Assembly: GCA_022795575.1 (NCBI GenBank)
Contig: JAAWGY010000119.1
Coordinates: forward strand, 1-6,957
Source: Angelakisella sp.
GTDB lineage: Bacteria > Bacillota > Clostridia > Oscillospirales > Ruminococcaceae
DNA: 6,957 nt
Direction of reading: 5' to 3'
Part shown: positions 5,935 through 6,957 of the stretch, piece after piece
Layout: the number at the start of each line of letters is the position of its first letter
Numbering within the stretch: the stretch's first letter is position 1
Notes under the pieces: generated by a model
The model's input: the letters and a program-made list of their open reading frames with translations, nothing else
Databases searched by the model: none
Told to the model about the DNA's origin: nothing
Program-made: the position numbers and the translations under genes

Positions 5935-5975
5935 GAGCCCCGGGGACCGTTTTGGTCCTCGGGGCTCCTTTTTTT
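5935..5975. terminator. Strong, probably bidirectional intrinsic terminator
   Basis: A 14-bp stem, 5935-5948 with 5954-5967, contains one G-U pair and encloses the loop GTTTT. On the + strand it is followed by C and seven Ts (5969-5975). On the - strand the stem is followed, after four bases, by six Ts (complement of A6 at 5924-5929). Flanking CCCC and GGGG can extend the base pairing. It lies between the convergent MurJ and GNAT genes and would end both transcripts. Confidence 0.9.
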
Positions 5976-5982
5976 GGGGGAT

Positions 5983-6492
5983 TCAACGCCGGACAAGGTA
6001 GCGGTCGTGGGGCATATCCACCCCCCGGTAGTGCTTTACCCAGCTATCGGCCTTTGTCATCCCGCACCGGGCGGCCACCCTTTGGGATGGCAGGTTGGTA
6101 TCCCGGATGATGGAGCAGACCTCCTCCGCCCCCAGCACCCGGAAGGCGTACTCCTTGCAGGCCAGCGCCGCCTCGGTGGCGTAGCCCCTGTGCCAGTGCC
6201 GCCGGCAAAAAAGGTAGCCGATCTCCAGCACCTCCTCCCCCTTCCACGGCTGCATGGTAAGCCCGCACTGGCCCACCATCTCCCCGTCCCCCCTCCGGAT
6301 TACGGCCCACAGCCCAAAGCCCCACCTACGGTAGCGGGCCACCTGCCGGTCCAGCCACTCCTGCGCCTCGGCATCGCTAAAGGCGCCCTCGTAGGCGTAC
6401 ATGGTTTCCTCGTCCTGTAGCATTCCGCACAGGGACGCAAAGTCGGATTGGTCCATCTCCCGCAGGTACAGTCTCTCGGTTTCCAGTATCAT
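5983..6492 (-). CDS. GNAT family N-acetyltransferase (RimJ/RimL-type)
   Basis: A 169-aa cytosolic acetyltransferase expected to move an acetyl group from acetyl-CoA to an amine on a protein or small molecule; the substrate cannot be told. It starts MILETERLYLREM, the usual opening of the RimJ/RimL-like group (ETERLxLR). The middle holds GQCGLTM (74-80) and a WKGEEVLEIGYLF strand. The acetyl-CoA pyrophosphate loop is RRHWHRGYATEA (97-108), fitting R/Q-x-x-G-x-A. The late motif NLPSQRVAARCGM (133-145) is the N-x-x-S signature common in this group. Length is normal and nothing is missing. The start at 6492 is chosen because AGGAGG lies 5 bases upstream; the open frame to 6573 adds an unlikely Cys/Arg-rich head. 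It converges on MurJ across the terminator and is probably a single-gene transcript. Confidence 0.92.
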   Translation of the reverse strand: MILETERLYLREMDQSDFASLCGMLQDEETMYAYEGAFSDAEAQEWLDRQVARYRRWGFGLWAVIRRGDGEMVGQCGLTMQPWKGEEVLEIGYLFCRRHWHRGYATEAALACKEYAFRVLGAEEVCSIIRDTNLPSQRVAARCGMTKADSWVKHYRGVDMPHDRYLVRR

Positions 6493-6497
6493 CACTA

Positions 6498-6503
6498 CCT
6501 CCT
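6498..6503 (-). promoter_or_regulatory. Ribosome binding site deciding the GNAT start
   Basis: On the minus strand AGGAGG is followed after TAGTG by ATG (6492-6490). The GTG two bases downstream of the site is too close to be used. Confidence 0.8.
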
Positions 6504-6672
6504 TGTCCAGCCTGTTCGCCGGTTTGTCAGTCCTCGCAGAACATCGCTGGCAGGGCAGAAAAAGGCCAGCCAAAACGATATGCGGAGGAATTGGAACAGG
6601 CTTTTAGAGCGGTGGCCCCAAAATGCACCCTCCCAAAAACCAAAAATCAACAAGCCCATCCCACCCACTCCC

Positions 6673-6689
6673 CCGCCGCCCGGCGGCGG
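6673..6689. repeat. GC-only 17-base palindrome
   Basis: CCGCCGCC and its complement GGCGGCGG flank a single central C. It can form a very stable hairpin, followed closely by a second small one (GGCC-GAA-GGCC, 6695-6705). No T-tract follows on either strand. Confidence 0.5.
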
Positions 6690-6913
6690 CCCCGGGCCGA
6701 AGGCCGGAGAAAATCCCCCCGCAGGGAATCAGATCCGCCGGAGGCACCTTGTCAGGCCAACCGGAAGGAGGGAGCGGGCCATAACGCGCCCCCCGCAAGG
6801 CCGCTGAAACCTGTCCTCCAGCAGGGCCAGCCGCCCAACCAAGCATCGAGCAACCCAGCGTTGAGATTGAGGCTGTCACCCAAGCAGAAGAACCGAGCCC
6901 AAGCGGTCCAGGC

Positions 6914-6948
6914 GGCGTTTGGGGAGCGCCCCCCAAGCGACTGACGCC
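6914..6948. repeat. Imperfect palindrome near the window end
   Basis: TTGGGG (6919-6924) pairs with CCCCAA (6931-6936), and the outer GGCGT (6914-6918) pairs with ACGCC (6944-6948) around a 7-base one-sided bulge. It may continue as part of a structure past the window. No terminator tail is seen within the window. Confidence 0.4.
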
Positions 6949-6957
6949 TTTGGCCGT

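Larger units (their letters stand above)
6493..6957. other. Non-coding, GC-rich region with palindromes; no supported gene
   Basis: These 465 bases contain the GNAT leader on the minus strand and then nothing I can support as coding. Open frames exist on both strands but translate to Pro/Arg/Gly-rich, low-complexity peptides without good ribosome sites. No tRNA, rRNA, tmRNA, RNase P or known riboswitch pattern is recognisable. I see palindromes at 6673-6689 and 6914-6948 and a 9-base inverted repeat AGCCTGTTC/GAACAGGCT (6509-6517 with 6594-6602). No convincing promoter for the GNAT gene was found. The region may be a decayed gene, a structured spacer, or the leader of a gene beyond the window. 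Confidence 0.5.

Noticed and set aside
6493..6573. 27-residue N-terminal extension of the GNAT protein
   Set aside because: It runs through the AGGAGG site, and the family's usual ETERLxLR opening begins at 6492.
6706..6717. GAGAAAATCCC shared with copy A of the repeat (about 99-109)
   Set aside because: Only 11 bases match and the flanks do not align well, so a third copy of the repeat is not supported.
6591..6944. 117-codon plus-strand and 110-codon minus-strand frames in the last region
   Set aside because: Both give Pro/Arg/Gly-rich low-complexity peptides; the plus frame starts at TTG only 2 bases after its GGAGG, and no domain is recognisable.

Overview
The window looks like a chromosomal stretch of a GC-rich gut Clostridia member, probably of the Oscillospiraceae/Flavonifractor-like group. 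That placement is inferred from strong AGGAGG-type ribosome sites, GC-rich codon choice in otherwise Firmicutes-type proteins, and an intergenic palindrome of the kind common in those genomes. It is not proven by any marker gene.

Positions 1-3547 form an accessory block of four soluble, co-oriented (+) genes in two tightly spaced pairs. Pair one (236-1846) holds two proteins I cannot assign to a family: a tryptophan-rich 255-aa protein and a 275-aa helical, TPR-like protein. Pair two (1996-3547) holds a DUF4253 protein and a DUF4241 protein. None has a signal peptide or membrane segment. No toxin, nuclease, transposase or integrase is visible. The block resembles the arrays of small cytosolic 'immunity-like' orphan genes seen in Clostridia, but that reading is inference.

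Pair one lies between two copies of a palindromic, MITE-like element of about 150-165 bp. Copy A (1-148) is cut by the window start. Copy B (1830-1973) has lost most of its right arm and gained a 56-bp structured insert. Copy B supplies the last codons and the stop codon of the second gene and fills almost all of the gap up to the ribosome site of the DUF4253 gene. Copy A can fold into a terminator-like hairpin and may carry an outward promoter.

Positions 3603-5896 are a housekeeping cell-envelope unit. A good -10 box precedes a type I signal peptidase gene, followed 45 nt later by a MurJ/MviN-family lipid II flippase gene. A strong, probably bidirectional terminator (5935-5975) separates this unit from a convergent (-) GNAT acetyltransferase of the RimJ/RimL type (5983-6492).

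The last 465 bases (6493-6957) contain no coding region I can support. They hold GC-rich palindromes and no recognisable RNA gene.
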